Below are positions 29,869 through 39,148 of a stretch of 64,000 bases of DNA, one piece after another. Both the position numbers and the translations under genes were made by a program. The stretch comes from Actinokineospora sp. NBRC 105648. Lineage in GTDB: Bacteria > Actinomycetota > Actinomycetes > Mycobacteriales > Pseudonocardiaceae. The notes beneath the pieces are model-generated. The model saw only the letters and a list, made by a program, of their open reading frames with translations, did not search any database and was not told the origin of the DNA. Where the stretch lies: assembly GCF_030269645.1 (NCBI RefSeq), contig NZ_BSTR01000030.1, positions 1 through 64,000 of the forward strand. Direction: 5' to 3'. Within the stretch, counting starts at the first letter, position 1, and every line of letters starts with the position of its first letter.

Positions 29869-30585
29869 GTGGGCAGTGTTGACGTTCTGGAGCAGGTGTG
29901 TGCGGACGCGTGGCCGCCAGTGGTCCAGCGCGCGCTCGGCGGGTGGCGGTTGCGCGCGTCGGGAGGCTACACCGGTCGCGCGAACAGTGCGCTGACCAGC
30001 GGGGATCCTGGTCTGCCCGGCCCGGCGGCGCTGGCCGAGGTGATCCACTTCGCGCGGCGGCACGAGATCCGGCCGTACGCGCAGGTCGTCGTTGGTTCAC
30101 CCTGGGAGAGCGTGCTGTCGCAGGCGGGTTGGTCGGTGAATCTGGCACACCCCAAAGGCGCAGAGTCGGCAGTGCTGTCGGCGCCTCTTAGCGCTGACGG
30201 CTGCGGGGCGACCGTCTACGACAATCCGCCGCCGGGCTGGCTCGAAGTAGCGGTGCGCGGTCCGGTTTCGGAGAACCAGCGCCAGATCCTCACCGGAGGT
30301 CCGAAGGTGGGGTTCGCGTCGATCGCTTGCGGCGGTGAGATCGCGGGAGTCGCGCGCGGATGCGTGGTCGGTACCTGGCTGCACATCGCGGTGTTGGAAG
30401 TACGGCAGGAGTACCGCCGCCGGGGTCTTGGCCGTCAACTGCTCTCGGACCTGGACACCTGGGCAGCGCAAGAGGGCGCTACCGACAGGGTCTTGCAGGT
30501 GTCCGTGGACAACGAGGTAGCGCTAGGGATCTACCAAGACCTCGGTTACGCGGAGTCGCACCGGTACCGCTACTGGGCTCCGTGA
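29869..30585 (+). CDS. GNAT family N-acetyltransferase
   Basis: A 238-residue protein with a C-terminal GNAT domain. The core beta-strand and acetyl-CoA pyrophosphate loop read [18 protein letters not shown], followed by [18 protein letters not shown], the motif B/alpha4 region with the conserved Asn. The N-terminal 120 residues ([28 protein letters not shown]) form the fused module seen in actinobacterial GNAT proteins annotated as putative N-acetylglutamate synthase-like. Start is GTG at 29869, divergent from the ferredoxin gene across 153 bp. Its 3' end overlaps the convergent gene at 30570 by 16 bp. Substrate unknown. Confidence 0.85.
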   Translation: MGSVDVLEQVCADAWPPVVQRALGGWRLRASGGYTGRANSALTSGDPGLPGPAALAEVIHFARRHEIRPYAQVVVGSPWESVLSQAGWSVNLAHPKGAESAVLSAPLSADGCGATVYDNPPPGWLEVAVRGPVSENQRQILTGGPKVGFASIACGGEIAGVARGCVVGTWLHIAVLEVRQEYRRRGLGRQLLSDLDTWAAQEGATDRVLQVSVDNEVALGIYQDLGYAESHRYRYWAP

Positions 30586-31394
30586 GCGTCCAGCCACTTG
30601 CGGCCCTTCTTGGCTGCGCGCTTCAACGCGCTGCGCTCGCCGAAGTAGTCCGCGGCCATCCCGACGACCGGCAGCACACCGATCGCCTTGTGGTAGAAGC
30701 GACCCTGCGGCCGCTTGTCCAGTTCCTCGCCCAGGCCCCACAGGGTGCGGCCGAAGCGCAGCAGCGTGCGGCCCGCGGCCTTGACGGTGATCTTCCCGTG
30801 CCGCTTCTCCGACTCGTCGAGCTCGGCCGTCAGCTCCGCGGTGGCGGCGTCCTCCTGCTCGTCGGTGAGGTCGTCGCCGTGGCCCGAGGCCAGCCGCAGG
30901 TCGATGTCGCGGTCGAAGAGCACCTTGGCGATCAACTGCACCCGAACGGCGTTGTCGGTGACACCGTGCTCGGCGGCCAGCGCGGAGAGCACGAGGCCCT
31001 GACCCGCGGTGGCCAGCGTGTCCTGGATCGGCAGCCGGTCGGCGAGCGCGCCGCCGAGGCCGGGCACCGAGGCCAGCAGCACGGTGAACCGGCCGACCCG
31101 GTTGACCCACCAGTCGTCCCGGGCGGCGACGCTCATCGAGTTCCACGCCGTGGTGCCCGGGACCTTGACGCTCTCCAGCCCGTCGAGCAGCTTCTCGCGC
31201 AGCGACCGGTCGACCTTGGCCAGCTCGACCGCGTCCTCGGTCTCGGCGGGCGACTTGTCCGCGTGCGCCGGCAGCACCCGCCGGACCAGGCCGAACGGGT
31301 CGGACGTGCGCAGCGCGCCGAGCATCGGCGTGGTGGCCCGCACGAACGGGCGCAGCACGGTCACCACCTGCCGGTCGGTGATCGACTCAGCCAT
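30570..31394 (-). CDS. Conserved actinobacterial hypothetical protein
   Basis: A 274-residue, mostly helical protein without a named domain that I recognise. It contains a glycine-rich hydrophobic stretch (RFTVLLASVPGLGGALADRL, middle) and a second one near the C-terminus (KAIGVLPVVGMAADYFGER). The Lys-rich end is [17 protein letters not shown], with an acidic region between (DDLTDEQEDAATAELTAELDE). These features suggest peripheral membrane association. It is the last gene of a three-gene minus-strand operon with mshB, its start overlapping the preceding gene by 8 bp. Function unknown. Confidence 0.75.
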   Translation of the reverse strand: MAESITDRQVVTVLRPFVRATTPMLGALRTSDPFGLVRRVLPAHADKSPAETEDAVELAKVDRSLREKLLDGLESVKVPGTTAWNSMSVAARDDWWVNRVGRFTVLLASVPGLGGALADRLPIQDTLATAGQGLVLSALAAEHGVTDNAVRVQLIAKVLFDRDIDLRLASGHGDDLTDEQEDAATAELTAELDESEKRHGKITVKAAGRTLLRFGRTLWGLGEELDKRPQGRFYHKAIGVLPVVGMAADYFGERSALKRAAKKGRKWLDAHGAQ

Positions 31395-31791
31395 CCTGGC
31401 CCTCCTCGGCGGTCAACGAGCGGGCCAGCACGTCGCCGATCTTGACCGTCGCCGGGAACGCCCCGGCGGCGAGCAGCAGCAGCGTGCGCCAGTCCGCGAT
31501 CACGACCACGTCCCCGCCGGGCCCGACCACGACGAAGACGAACAGCGTCGCGAGCCACACGTACAGCGGTCCGCCCGCGAAGGCGGCCTTGGCCTTGATC
31601 CGCCCTGCTCTTACCACCAGCCAGGGGAGGGTGAAACCGGCGAGCAGCACGGTGATCGGGAACTGGATGTCGCCGAGCTTGGGCAGCACCGTCCCGTCCA
31701 GGCGCAGCGGCAGGTAGAACAGCTCGACCAGGGCGAGCGCCACGCTCGTCGCCAGCAGCCCGGCGTAGCGCAGGCGCTCGCTGGGCGTCAC
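31387..31791 (-). CDS. Small membrane protein in the mshB operon
   Basis: A 134-residue protein with three to four membrane segments (LLATSVALALVELFYLPL, FPITVLLAGFTLPWLVV, LYVWLATLFVFVVVG, WRTLLLLAAGAFPATV). It begins with GTG at 31791 in a GTGA overlap with the mshB stop, so it is coupled to mshB. A small hydrophobic protein follows mshB in mycobacteria too (Rv1171, from memory), which suggests a conserved partnership. No catalytic motif is seen. Function unknown. Confidence 0.8.
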   Translation of the reverse strand: MTPSERLRYAGLLATSVALALVELFYLPLRLDGTVLPKLGDIQFPITVLLAGFTLPWLVVRAGRIKAKAAFAGGPLYVWLATLFVFVVVGPGGDVVVIADWRTLLLLAAGAFPATVKIGDVLARSLTAEEGQDG

Positions 31792-32663
31792 CGGTCAGCG
31801 CCCACGTGCTCGACCGGGGCGAGGCCGCCGAAGACGTCCGACTCGATCGACTCCGCGGGGCGCTCGCCCGCGAGCACGTAGTACTCGTGGTCGACCACCG
31901 GTTGGGCGATGCCGTTGGACAGCGCGTAGCTGTGCCGCCCGTCCTGGCCCTGCCAGACGGTGACCTGGGTGGCGTGCGCGCGCAGCGCCCGCAGCTTGGC
32001 GGGCAGGTGGTCGCCAATGGCGACCGAGGTGGTGATCCCGCCGTCGTCGACCACCGGCAGCTCACCCGGCGTGGGCAGCCGCCAGGGCAGCCCGGCGGTG
32101 TGCGCGAGGTCGGCGACGCCCGCCTCGACGGCCTGCTTGGAGACCACGGCGTAGTAGAGCCGGGCGACCTCGGGGACGCGCGTGACCGCGGCGGCGGTGA
32201 TCTCGTGCGCGCGGATGTGGTCGGGGTGGCCGTAGCCGCCGTCGGGGCCGTAGGTGACCACGACCTGCGGGCGGACGTCGTGCAGGATCGCGGCGAGCGC
32301 GTCGGTCTGCTCGGCGAGCGAACCCGAGGCGAACGCGCGCGGGTGGGCGTTGGCGGCGGTGTCGACCATGCCGGAGTCGCGCCAGCGGCCCATGCCGCCC
32401 AGGTAGCGGTGGTCGGAGACGCCGAGCGCGGCGCACGCGGCGCGCAGCTCGCCCACCCGGTAGCCGCCGAGCTGGTCGGCCGCGGCCGCGCCGAGCTGGG
32501 CCAGCGAGTCGGGGATGATCTCGCCCTCCTCGCCCAGGGTGCAGGTGACCAGGGTCACCTGGACACCGGCGGCGGCGTAGCGGGCGATCGTCCCGCCGGT
32601 CCAGAGGCTCTCGTCGTCCGGGTGGGCGTGCACGAGCAGCAGTCGTGGTGGGGCTGTCAGCAT
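31788..32663 (-). CDS. mshB: N-acetyl-1-D-myo-inositol-2-amino-2-deoxy-alpha-D-glucopyranoside deacetylase
   Basis: A 291-residue PIG-L/LmbE-type zinc deacetylase that removes the acetyl group from GlcNAc-Ins in mycothiol synthesis. The metal motif VHAHPDDESLWTGG has His14, Asp16 and Asp17; the third zinc ligand lies in GYGHPDHIRAHEI. The C-terminal region ends with the MshB-like PVVDHEYYVLAGER segment, which sets it apart from the mycothiol conjugate amidase Mca. ATG at 32663. First gene of the three-gene operon. Its presence supports an actinobacterial origin, since mycothiol replaces glutathione there. Confidence 0.94.
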   Translation of the reverse strand: MLTAPPRLLLVHAHPDDESLWTGGTIARYAAAGVQVTLVTCTLGEEGEIIPDSLAQLGAAAADQLGGYRVGELRAACAALGVSDHRYLGGMGRWRDSGMVDTAANAHPRAFASGSLAEQTDALAAILHDVRPQVVVTYGPDGGYGHPDHIRAHEITAAAVTRVPEVARLYYAVVSKQAVEAGVADLAHTAGLPWRLPTPGELPVVDDGGITTSVAIGDHLPAKLRALRAHATQVTVWQGQDGRHSYALSNGIAQPVVDHEYYVLAGERPAESIESDVFGGLAPVEHVGADR

Positions 32664-32792
32664 CTCGGGTTCAGCCTAAGCACGAGTAGGGCGATGCCGG
32701 TGCGCGGGCCAGGCCGCGCACCGGCATCGTCAGGTCCATGACGGGGCACGGGCCCCTGGCGGACGAACCCTACTACGACGCGGATCACACCT

Positions 32793-33839
32793 TTACGGCA
32801 GAACGCTGCGCTCCTCGGCGAAGTGGCACGCCGAGGCCGTCGCGCCGTGGCGCACCAGCGGGGGCTCCTGCACCGCGCAGATCTCCTGCGCCTTCCAGCA
32901 CCGCGTGCGGAACCGGCACCCCGACGGCGGGGACACCGGGCTGGGCACGTCGCCGGTCAGCACGATGCGCTTGCGCTGCCGCTCCTGCCGCGGGTCGGGC
33001 ACCGGCACCGCGGACAGCAGCGCCTGGGTGTACGGGTGGCTGGGCCGGTTGTAGATGGCCTCCCGCTCGCCGATCTCGACGATCTTGCCCAGGTACATCA
33101 CCGCGACCCGGTGCGAGATGTGCCGCACCACCGACAGGTCGTGCGCGACGAACAGGTACGCCAGACCCAGCCGCTGCTGCAGCTCCTCGAGCAGGTTGAC
33201 CACGCCCGCCTGCACCGAGACGTCCAGCGCGGACACCGGCTCGTCGAGCACGATCATCTTCGGGTCCAGCGCGAGCGCCCGGGCGATGCCGATGCGCTGG
33301 CGCTGACCGCCGGAGAACTCGTGCGGGTAGCGGTTGCGGTGCTCGGGGTTGAGCCCGACCAGCTCCAGCAGCTGGTCGACCCGGTGCTGCACGGCCTTGT
33401 CGTTCTCGCCGACGCCGTGGATCCGCAGCGGCTCGGCGACCACGTCGTTGACCTGCCAGCGCGGGTCGAGCGAGGCGTACGGGTCCTGGAAGACGATCTG
33501 CAGGTCGCGCCGCAGCGGGCGCATCTGGTTCGCCGAGAGCTTGGTCAGCTCGCGGCCCTCGAACCGCACCGAGCCCGAGGTGGGCTTGTGCAGCTGCAGG
33601 ATGGCCCGGCCGGTGGTGGACTTGCCGCAGCCGGACTCGCCGACCAGGCCGAGCGTCTCGCCGCGGCGCAGCTCGAAGCTGACCCCGGACACCGCCTGGA
33701 CCTGCCCGACGGTCCGCGGGATGATCCCGCCGCCGCGCACCGGGAACTCCTTGACCAGCTCCTCCACGGCGAGCAGCGGGACGTCCCGCTCGGGGGCGGC
33801 GTGCCGCCCCGGCTCGGGCGCGGTGTGGGTGTTCGTCAT
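32793..33839 (-). CDS. dppF: Dipeptide/oligopeptide ABC transporter ATPase, DppF-like
   Basis: A 348-residue ABC ATPase. Walker A is [12 protein letters not shown], the signature is [15 protein letters not shown], and Walker B is [12 protein letters not shown]. Past the core is the oligo_HPY extension ([24 protein letters not shown]) with cysteines typical of peptide importers. The first 20 residues are Pro/Ala-rich. ATG at 33839 overlaps the dppD stop by four bases; this is the last gene of dppBCDF. It supplies one of two ATPase subunits energising import of peptides captured by the lipoprotein at 37097. Exact substrate (di-, oligopeptide or nickel-type) cannot be told from sequence. Confidence 0.92.
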   Translation of the reverse strand: MTNTHTAPEPGRHAAPERDVPLLAVEELVKEFPVRGGGIIPRTVGQVQAVSGVSFELRRGETLGLVGESGCGKSTTGRAILQLHKPTSGSVRFEGRELTKLSANQMRPLRRDLQIVFQDPYASLDPRWQVNDVVAEPLRIHGVGENDKAVQHRVDQLLELVGLNPEHRNRYPHEFSGGQRQRIGIARALALDPKMIVLDEPVSALDVSVQAGVVNLLEELQQRLGLAYLFVAHDLSVVRHISHRVAVMYLGKIVEIGEREAIYNRPSHPYTQALLSAVPVPDPRQERQRKRIVLTGDVPSPVSPPSGCRFRTRCWKAQEICAVQEPPLVRHGATASACHFAEERSVLP

Positions 33840-34987
33840 GAGTGGGGGCCTTCCTGCACACGCAGCTCGACCGTGTGCGCGTCGGCGGCGACCGGCATGT
33901 CCGGGTCCGCCTCGACCAGCGCGGCCGGGTTCTCGATGACGCCGATCTCCTCGTGCTCGAACAGCGACTGCGGCCTGCGCAGACCGGCCAGGTGCTGCCA
34001 GCGGTGGCACCGGGTGGTGTGGTCGCCGCGCTCGGCGGCCAGCAGCGGCGGCTCCGCGGTGCGGCACTGGTCGACCACCAGCGGGCAGCGCGGGGAGAAC
34101 GCGCAGCCGGTCGGCAGGTTGATCAGCGACGGCGGCGTCCCGGTGATCGGGGTGAGCCGCTTGCCCAGGCTGGCCGGGTTGGGCAGCGAGCCGAGCAGGC
34201 CGACGGTGTAGGGCATCCGGGGGTGGTCGAAGACCTCCTCGACCGGGCCGGACTCGACCACGGTGCCGCCGTACATGACCTGCACCCGGTCGACCATGCC
34301 CGCCACCACGCCGAGGTCGTGGGTGATCATGATGATCCCCGCGTCGGTCTCGTCGCGGATGGTCAGCAGGGTCTCCAGGATCTGCGCCTGCACGGTGACG
34401 TCGAGCGCGGTGGTCGGCTCGTCGGCGATGATCACGTCCGGGTCGTTGATGATCGCCATCGCGATCACCACCCGCTGCCGCATGCCGCCGGAGAACTCGT
34501 GCGGGTACTGCGAGGCGCGCCGGTCGGGCTGCGGGATGCCGACCAGCTCGAGGGCCTCGATCGCCTTGGCCCAGGCCGCCTTCTTGGAGACGGCGTGGTG
34601 CGCCCGGTAGGCCTCGGAGAGCTGCCAACCGATCGTGTAGACCGGGTTCAGCGAGGTCATCGGGTCCTGGAAGATCATCGCCACGCCGTTGTTGCGCACC
34701 GACATCATGTCCTTGTAGGACAGCCCGACGAGCTCGCGGTCGCGGTAGCGGATCGAGCCGGTGACCTTGGCGCTGCCGGGCAGCAGGCCCATCACCGCCA
34801 TCGAGGACACCGACTTGCCGGAGCCGGACTCGCCGACGATGCCGAGCACCTCGCGCGGGCGCAGGACGTAGGAGACCTCGCGGACGGCGCGCACGTTGCC
34901 GTCGTCGGTCGGGAAGGTCACCGAGAGGTTCTCGACCGAGAGCACGGCGTCGGTGCGCACGGGCCGCTGCTGGATCGCACTGCTCAT
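33836..34987 (-). CDS. dppD: Dipeptide/oligopeptide ABC transporter ATPase, DppD-like
   Basis: A 383-residue ABC ATPase. Walker A is [12 protein letters not shown], the signature is [15 protein letters not shown], and Walker B is [12 protein letters not shown]. The oligo_HPY tail includes [22 protein letters not shown]. It starts with ATG at 34987, sharing one base with the dppC stop (TGATG), and runs directly into dppF. A longer C-terminal tail ([28 protein letters not shown]) than in typical DppD is visible. It partners DppF in the cytoplasmic motor of the importer. Confidence 0.92.
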   Translation of the reverse strand: MSSAIQQRPVRTDAVLSVENLSVTFPTDDGNVRAVREVSYVLRPREVLGIVGESGSGKSVSSMAVMGLLPGSAKVTGSIRYRDRELVGLSYKDMMSVRNNGVAMIFQDPMTSLNPVYTIGWQLSEAYRAHHAVSKKAAWAKAIEALELVGIPQPDRRASQYPHEFSGGMRQRVVIAMAIINDPDVIIADEPTTALDVTVQAQILETLLTIRDETDAGIIMITHDLGVVAGMVDRVQVMYGGTVVESGPVEEVFDHPRMPYTVGLLGSLPNPASLGKRLTPITGTPPSLINLPTGCAFSPRCPLVVDQCRTAEPPLLAAERGDHTTRCHRWQHLAGLRRPQSLFEHEEIGVIENPAALVEADPDMPVAADAHTVELRVQEGPHS

Positions 34988-35940
34988 CAGGCACGCACCT
35001 TCGTCTGCCTCGGGTCGAACGCGTCGCGCAGGCCGTCACCGATGAAGTTCACCGCGAGCGAGAGCAGCACGATGATCACGAACGGGCCCCAGAACAGCCA
35101 CGGCCGGTTGGTGATCTGCGAGTAGTTCTCGTTGATGATCAACCCGAGCGAGGTGTCCGGCGACTGCACGCCGAGCCCGATGAACGAGAGCGCGGCCTCC
35201 GAGAGCACCGCGGTGGCCACCGCGAGCGTGGTGTTCACGGTGATCGTGCCGACCATGTTGGGCACCAGGTGCCGGAAGATGATCCACCGGGTCTTGGCGC
35301 CCGCGGCCCGGGCAGCCTCGATGAACTCGCGCTGGGCCAGCGAGAGCGTCTCGCCGCGGGTGATCCGGGCGATGGTCATCCAGGCGAACGCGGCGAGGAT
35401 GAACGCCACGGTGTACCAGCTGCCGCTGAGCGCGCGGACCAGGATGGCGGCCACCGCGATCTGCGGGATGATCAGCATCAGGTCGGTGAACCGGCTGATC
35501 ACGCTGTCCACCGCGCCGCGCAGGTAGCCCGCGAGCGCGCCCAGCACGACCCCGACCAGGGTCGAGCCCAGGGCCACGACCAGCGCGATCTGCACCGACA
35601 GGCGGGTGCCCACGATGAGCTGGGCGAGCATGTCCTTGCCGGTCTGGATGGTGCCCAGCGGGTGCGCCCCGCTCGGCGGCAGGTAGCCGCGGCTGCGGGT
35701 GTCCTCGACCGAGACGGTCCAGAACAGCGGGCCGAGGAAGCCGAACGCGCAGATCAGCAGGAACACGACCAGCGCGGCGACGGCGAGCCGGTGCCGGAAG
35801 AACCGGCGCAGGATCAGCGTGCTCTGCTTGCGGGCCTTGGTGGCGTCGAACTCGCTGCCCTTGGCGACGGTGGGGGATCCCGCGGCGGGCAGCCCGGTGG
35901 GCTGCAGCGGGTTCAGTACGGGGGACGGGTCGCTAGGCAA
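34987..35940 (-). CDS. dppC: Dipeptide/oligopeptide ABC transporter permease, DppC-like
   Basis: A 317-residue inner-membrane permease. After a Pro/Gly-rich N-terminus comes the first membrane helix ([19 protein letters not shown]). A periplasmic loop with [21 protein letters not shown] follows, then five further helices. The coupling EAA-like loop reads [24 protein letters not shown]. It ends [16 protein letters not shown], the DPR motif of the DppC/OppC branch. The start appears to be TTG at 35940, overlapping the dppB end by 8 bp; no better ATG/GTG lies downstream before the conserved region. It forms the channel with DppB. Confidence 0.9.
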   Translation of the reverse strand: MPSDPSPVLNPLQPTGLPAAGSPTVAKGSEFDATKARKQSTLILRRFFRHRLAVAALVVFLLICAFGFLGPLFWTVSVEDTRSRGYLPPSGAHPLGTIQTGKDMLAQLIVGTRLSVQIALVVALGSTLVGVVLGALAGYLRGAVDSVISRFTDLMLIIPQIAVAAILVRALSGSWYTVAFILAAFAWMTIARITRGETLSLAQREFIEAARAAGAKTRWIIFRHLVPNMVGTITVNTTLAVATAVLSEAALSFIGLGVQSPDTSLGLIINENYSQITNRPWLFWGPFVIIVLLSLAVNFIGDGLRDAFDPRQTKVRA

Positions 35941-36931
35941 GGCGGATCCTCGGGTCGAGGAAGCCGTACATGATGTCGGCCACCAGGTTGAACACGACGA
36001 CCAGCGAGGCGGTGACCATCAGCCAGCCCATCAGCATGTACGGGTCGAAGGTGCGGATGGACTGCACCAGCAGGTTGCCCATGCCCTTCCAGCCGAAGAC
36101 CGTCTCGGTGATGATCGCCCCGGAGAACAGCGCCGCGGCGTTGATCGAGAACAGCGTGCTCACCGGGATCAGCGCGTTGCGGAACGCGTGCCGGAAGATG
36201 ACCCGCCGCTGCGAGATGCCCTTGGCCCGCGCGGTGCGCACGTAGTCGGAGTTCAGCGTCTCCAGCATCGAGGCGCGCTGGAAGCGGCTGTAGGCGGCGA
36301 AGCTGATCAGGGTGAGGCTCAACGTCGGGAGCAGGTAGGTCCCGGTGTACTGGAACACCTGCTCGCCGAAGGAGCCCTTGAACCCGCCCGCGGCCGGGCT
36401 CACGGTGCTCAGCCACCGGTCCAGGCCCATGCTCTCGAGCAGGTTGTTGAACTTGATGCCGTAGGTCTTGAGGATGACCGCGACGCACACGATGGGCATC
36501 GAGAACATCAGGAAGGCCGTCGAGGTGGCCAGGTAGTCGAAGATCGAGTACTGCTTGACCGCGGCCAGCACGCCGACCGAGACGCCCAGCACGATGGCCA
36601 GCAGCTCGGCGCCGACGACCAGCCGGGCGGTGATCCACAGCGCCCGCATGACCGAGTCGAAGATGTCCACCTTGGCCTGGCCGAGCGCGATGCTCTGGCC
36701 CCAGTCGCCCTGCAGGAAGTCGACCAGCCACTTCCAGTACCGGACGATGATGGGCTGGTCCAGCCCCAGGCTGATCTCCAGGTCGCGGATCTGCTGGGCG
36801 GTCACGCCCGGCTTGGCCCGCAGCTCGCCGATCGGGTTGCCCGCGGCGGCGACGAGGAAGAACGCGGCGATGCTGCCGATCAGCAGGATCGGTATCGAGA
36901 TCAGCAGCCGTCGAATGATGTAGCGAATCAC
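35933..36931 (-). CDS. dppB: Dipeptide/oligopeptide ABC transporter permease, DppB-like
   Basis: A 332-residue permease starting VIRYIIRRLLISIPILLIGS, the classic DppB/OppB N-terminal helix. It has the GLDQPIIVRYWKWLVDFLQGDWGQS loop segment, the coupling motif ARAKGISQRRVIFRHAFRNALIP, and the terminal DPRIRLA. About six membrane helices are seen. GTG start at 36931. First gene of the dppBCDF block. It lies 166 bp downstream of the binding-lipoprotein gene, separated from it by a strong hairpin at 37022-37062 that should make the binding protein more abundant than the permease. Confidence 0.92.
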   Translation of the reverse strand: MIRYIIRRLLISIPILLIGSIAAFFLVAAAGNPIGELRAKPGVTAQQIRDLEISLGLDQPIIVRYWKWLVDFLQGDWGQSIALGQAKVDIFDSVMRALWITARLVVGAELLAIVLGVSVGVLAAVKQYSIFDYLATSTAFLMFSMPIVCVAVILKTYGIKFNNLLESMGLDRWLSTVSPAAGGFKGSFGEQVFQYTGTYLLPTLSLTLISFAAYSRFQRASMLETLNSDYVRTARAKGISQRRVIFRHAFRNALIPVSTLFSINAAALFSGAIITETVFGWKGMGNLLVQSIRTFDPYMLMGWLMVTASLVVVFNLVADIMYGFLDPRIRLA

Positions 36932-37021
36932 GAAGAGCTCCTCGGTGGGGTCCCAGGCTGCCTGGTGGGCGGCGCGGTGTTCCCTGATCCCGCCAGTGTG
37001 CCTCCGGCGTGCTCAGGTACC

Positions 37022-37062
37022 CAAGCGAAGGGGCCGGACTCCTGGTCCGGCCCCTTCGCTTG
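37022..37062 (-). terminator. Intrinsic-type terminator after the dpp binding-protein gene
   Basis: A perfect 18-bp stem (CAAGCGAAGGGGCCGGAC paired with its complement) closing a 5-nt loop TCCTG, located 35 bp past the binding-protein stop and 91 bp before dppB. It has no long U-run, as is common in high-GC actinobacteria. It probably attenuates read-through into dppBCDF or stabilises the upstream mRNA 3' end. Confidence 0.85.
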
Positions 37063-37096
37063 TCGACCAGTCAGCCGCCTGGCGCGGCAGGGCCGA

Positions 37097-38908
37097 TCAA
37101 GAGGTCTTGACCCACTCGTTGGCGTTCCAGAGTGCGCCGTTGTAGGACTGGAAGAAGACCTTGTCGATGCCCTTGAACGCCCACATGTTGGGCAGCTGGT
37201 AGAGCGGCAGCGAGTAGTTGTCCTCAGCCATCAGCTTGTCGGCCTCCTGGAAGGACTTGCGGGCCGCCGCCTCGTCGAGGTTGCTGACCGCGTCCTTGTA
37301 GGCCGCGTCGACCTTCGGGTTGCCGTAGTTCGACCAGTTCTGGCCGCCACCGGTCGAGTAGATCGACTGCTGGCTGGACTTGAACGGCGCCGAGGACCAG
37401 GCGAACAGCGCGATGTCGTAGTCGCCCTGGCTCACCCGGGTGTCGAGGAAGTTCGGGTCGGTGTCGTCGACGATCTCGATGCCCGCGCCCTTGCACTGCG
37501 ACTGGATGAGCTCGACGGTCTGCTTGCGCCGCGGGATGTCGGTGTGGCTGATCTTGATGGTCAGCTTGGCACCGCCCTTGGTCGCGAACCCGTCGCCACC
37601 GATGGTGTAGCCGGCGCCCTCGAGGGTCTTCTTGGCCTCGGCGGCGTCGCCCTTGTACTGGACGTAGTTGTCGTTGTAGCCCTCTTCGGCCTGGAAGAAC
37701 ACCAGCGAGCCGAGCGGCTTGGCCGTGTCGAGCACCGGCCGGATCAGCTTGTCGGCGAGCTCGTCGCGGTTCACGCACTGCATGAACGCCTTGCGGACCG
37801 CGGCGTCGGAGAGGAACTTGTTCTTGAAGTTCAGGTCGAGGTGCTCGTAGGACAGGCCGTTGGAGGCACCGAAGGTCACGCCCTGCGAGGACAGGCCGCG
37901 CAGCCGCTCGGCGGCGTTGGCGTCGGGCTGGGCCATCGAGTTGACCTGGACCTCGCCGTTCTCCAGCGCCTGGGCCTGGGCAACCTGGTCGGAGATGCCG
38001 CGCAGCACGATCTTGGCCGGGCCGCCGGGCTTGCCCGCCCACTTCGGGTTGCGCTCCAGGGTCACCGAGTTGTTCTGCTCGAACGCGGTGAGCTGGTACT
38101 GGGCCGAGGACGGCATCAGCTTCGCGTCGAAGCCGTTCCACTTGGTCTTCCAGAACTCGGCGACCTTGGCCAGCGCGGCCTGGTCACCACCGGTCGGCGT
38201 CAGCTTGGTGACGTCGGCGACCCCGGTCTCCTTCTCCAGGATGTGCGCGGGGAGCACGTCGCTGGAGACGCCGAAGAGGCCCTTGTAGTCCGGGTACGGC
38301 GTGCCGAAGGTGGTCACGACCTGGGTCGGGGTCTTGCACTCGACCTTGTCGATGAGCTCGTAGCCGGTGGTGCTCGCGGCGGTGAACAGGTCCTTGCCGT
38401 CGGCGCCCTTGGCCTTGCCGGTGGAGCTGAGCCAGTCCAGGTAGAAGTCGTCGCAGTCCCACGGCTCGCCGTCGGACCAGGAGATGCCCTGCTTGATGTT
38501 CCAGGTGACGACCTGCGGGGACTTGCTGGTCACCTCGACGGAGTCCATCACGTCCTTGTTGAGCAGGACCTTGTTGTTGCCGTCGAGCTTGTAGGCGCCC
38601 GAGAGCACCTGGCCGAGCGCGAACGTGTTGTACGAGTTGTTCGCGTCCGAGGTCTGGTTGTTGTACGCGGTGAAGGGGTTGTCGGTGGACACCACGAAGG
38701 TGTCGTTCGACTGGGTCACCTCGGGCGAGGTGTAGTTGTCGCCCGATTCGCCCTTCGCGATCGCCATGGCCGCGATGTCGCCGGTGGGCTCCTTGGCACC
38801 CGTGCTGCCGCCGCCGCCGTCGCCAGTGGAGCCGCCACAGGCGCTCAGCACGAGCGACATCCCGGCGATTGCCGCGATTGCCGTCAGTGAGCTCTTCTTA
38901 ATTGACAC
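37097..38908 (-). CDS. dppA: Peptide ABC transporter substrate-binding lipoprotein (family 5)
   Basis: A 603-residue secreted lipoprotein. The signal peptide VSIKKSSLTAIAAIAGMSLV runs into the lipobox LSAC-GG, giving a lipid-anchored cysteine, followed by a Gly/Ser linker. The body is a family 5 extracellular solute-binding domain: VTWNIKQGISWSDGEPWDCDDF, QLTAFEQNNSVTLERNPKWAG and NLNFKNKFLSDAAVRKAFM are characteristic. GTG at 38908 has AGGAGG five bases upstream. It captures peptides for DppBCDF, whose genes follow after a terminator. The segment after the lipobox is longer than in E. coli DppA. Confidence 0.92.
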   Translation of the reverse strand: MSIKKSSLTAIAAIAGMSLVLSACGGSTGDGGGGSTGAKEPTGDIAAMAIAKGESGDNYTSPEVTQSNDTFVVSTDNPFTAYNNQTSDANNSYNTFALGQVLSGAYKLDGNNKVLLNKDVMDSVEVTSKSPQVVTWNIKQGISWSDGEPWDCDDFYLDWLSSTGKAKGADGKDLFTAASTTGYELIDKVECKTPTQVVTTFGTPYPDYKGLFGVSSDVLPAHILEKETGVADVTKLTPTGGDQAALAKVAEFWKTKWNGFDAKLMPSSAQYQLTAFEQNNSVTLERNPKWAGKPGGPAKIVLRGISDQVAQAQALENGEVQVNSMAQPDANAAERLRGLSSQGVTFGASNGLSYEHLDLNFKNKFLSDAAVRKAFMQCVNRDELADKLIRPVLDTAKPLGSLVFFQAEEGYNDNYVQYKGDAAEAKKTLEGAGYTIGGDGFATKGGAKLTIKISHTDIPRRKQTVELIQSQCKGAGIEIVDDTDPNFLDTRVSQGDYDIALFAWSSAPFKSSQQSIYSTGGGQNWSNYGNPKVDAAYKDAVSNLDEAAARKSFQEADKLMAEDNYSLPLYQLPNMWAFKGIDKVFFQSYNGALWNANEWVKTS

Positions 38909-39148
38909 GTGCCCTCCTAGCACAGGGCGTGCCGCAGCCGATCCGGCTGGGACTGCACCCGTTACCCATCACGCCCCCAACGACCGTTGGGTGGCGCACT
39001 AGGTGGGCACGCTAGGAACGAAGCGGCGTCCCGGTCACCTCTGACAGGTCGATCGTGACCAAAGGGTGACAAGCAGGCAGCCACAAGCAACGCGACTGTT
39101 ACCAGCAGGTACTCGACGGTGATGATCGCTAACGGAGAGTGATCCAGC

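Noticed and set aside
35699-38890. A 1063-codon plus-strand frame across dppC, dppB and the binding-protein gene
   Set aside because: Low-complexity Gln/Glu/Arg/Gly composition typical of antisense frames; the real transporter genes are on the minus strand.
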